A stretch of DNA of 64,000 bases from Lethocerus indicus (Eukaryota > Arthropoda > Insecta > Hemiptera > Belostomatidae), in contig JACDQD010000004.1 of the NCBI GenBank assembly GCA_019843655.1, positions 27,911,872 to 27,975,871 on the forward strand, written 5' to 3'. Positions within the stretch are counted from its first letter, which is position 1, and each line of letters starts with the position of its first letter. Positions 63,086 through 64,000 of the stretch are shown here, piece by piece. The position numbers were made by a program, and so were the translations under genes. The notes below the pieces were generated by a model that saw nothing but the letters and a program-made list of their open reading frames with translations, did no database searches and had not been told where the DNA came from.

Positions 63086-64000
63086 ATTTAGTATAATCTT
63101 ATTAATTTTGAATAATTTGCATTATTTTGAGAAATAAAAAATTATTCTTCAGCCAAAAATAAATTATTTTGATTAGACTTAGACTTGCATTATCAAAGAG
63201 TCTGTTACCTAATCAGTTTGAATGCTATTATTTATCATGTGTCTTTGAACTTAAGTTATGTTTAATAATTATTCTTAATTTCATTTGTTTAAAGTAATTT
63301 ATTTTGTTTATTATTTTAGTAATATGATAATCCTTGAGATTTTGGTATGGTGAATTAATTAACAACTATTTAATAAAATTGTAGTCTGAAAATAGTAGCA
63401 TTGCAAAATATTGCAACTAGCAGTTACAGGACTGAGTATTGATTGAATAAAGTAAGGTGAAAAATACGTGTGGTATTAAAAATCTTGAAATAATAGTACA
63501 TTTTTGGGTTGATGTACACAACTTGAGTGGTTGTTGCACTTGAATCACAGGTCCTGTTGCCCATTGGTATGGGTCTGTATTCTAACCTAATTCTAATACT
63601 TCACAAAGAAGTATTGTGTAGAACTCTTTCTGCCATGAGTCAGTTTACAAAAAAATGTTGACAATGGGTCTTAAATGATTTTAAAACTCTAAGGAAACTT
63701 AATTTGTATTGAACTTAAATAACATGCATAAATAAATATATTATAATTCCTTTATAATAATTGATGCATATACTTGCCCCCTGTGGATTATCTTTTTTCA
63801 GTTTAGATATTTCATCAGCAACATAAATTATTTTATCATGTTAGAAAGGATTGAATAAACTTCATTATGATGTAATTATACTTATGAGGGCTTTTATTGT
63901 GTTGGTAGTTTTCTACAGTTTTTATTTTGTACCTTGTGTGTTTGTAGTTCATCATAAAATCATAATGATTATGATTCTTGTATTCTCTGTACCTCTTCTT
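63086..64000. other. AT-rich, CpG-poor DNA after the BOD1-like gene
   Basis: No coding sequence is recognised. I tested acceptor-like sites at about 63,800 (TTTTTTCAG), 63,813 and 63,917 for continuation from the 63,060 donor. Each hits a stop within a few codons in the required phase. The stretch is either 3' flank or intron. Confidence 0.45.
63133..63163 (+). promoter_or_regulatory. candidate poly(A) signals after the BOD1-like gene
   Basis: AATAAA occurs at 63,133-63,138 and again at 63,158-63,163, about 50 and 75 nt past the stop at 63,083. This supports, but does not prove, that the gene ends here rather than splicing out at 63,060. Confidence 0.4.

Overview
This window is nuclear DNA from an arthropod, most likely an insect. 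The evidence is GT-AG introns, AATAAA-type poly(A) signals, AT-rich introns, and conserved eukaryotic housekeeping genes: APC/C subunit 13, mitochondrial ribosomal protein bL35m, and a BOD1/Shg1-family protein. I cannot place it to order or species from sequence alone.

Layout. Positions 1 to about 35,250 hold no recognisable protein-coding gene. This stretch is AT-rich on average but carries many CpG-containing GC patches. Within it I see (TA)n microsatellites, a long inverted repeat with about 0.9 kb arms (24,909-25,814 and 28,066-28,926), a small hairpin-forming repeat family (13.9, 26.0 and perhaps 31.4 kb), several perfect palindromes and hairpins, one first-exon-like segment (about 12,945-13,058, +) and a homeodomain-site-rich patch near 13.2 kb. 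It reads as a large intergenic or intronic regulatory interval.

From about 35.3 kb the window becomes gene-rich. The order is APC13 (+, 35,637-35,864); an unidentified gene on the minus strand (38,343-53,830; four coding exons, one of them 12.4 kb, about 4,205 aa, mostly disordered); a possible terminal exon of a small membrane protein (-, 53,893-54,007); mRpL35 (+, three coding exons, 55,118-56,080, 182 aa); and a BOD1/BOD1L-like gene (+, 57,107 to about 63,085, six coding exons, about 1,338 aa as read here, 3' end uncertain). Splice sites were chosen by eye so that GT/AG boundaries, reading phase and family alignment agree.

The two halves differ sharply in CpG content. CpG is common before about 35.8 kb. 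After that it is rare, except at the 5' ends of the giant gene and the BOD1-like gene. This is the pattern expected of germ-line gene-body methylation in constitutively expressed insect genes.

APC13 and the BOD1 family both act in mitosis (APC/C assembly; chromosome biorientation or Set1/COMPASS-linked functions). mRpL35 acts in mitochondrial translation. They are probably neighbours as housekeeping genes rather than members of one pathway. The least explained object is the 4,205-residue protein with its C-terminal Cys cluster and a duplicated LI-x-RRK motif.
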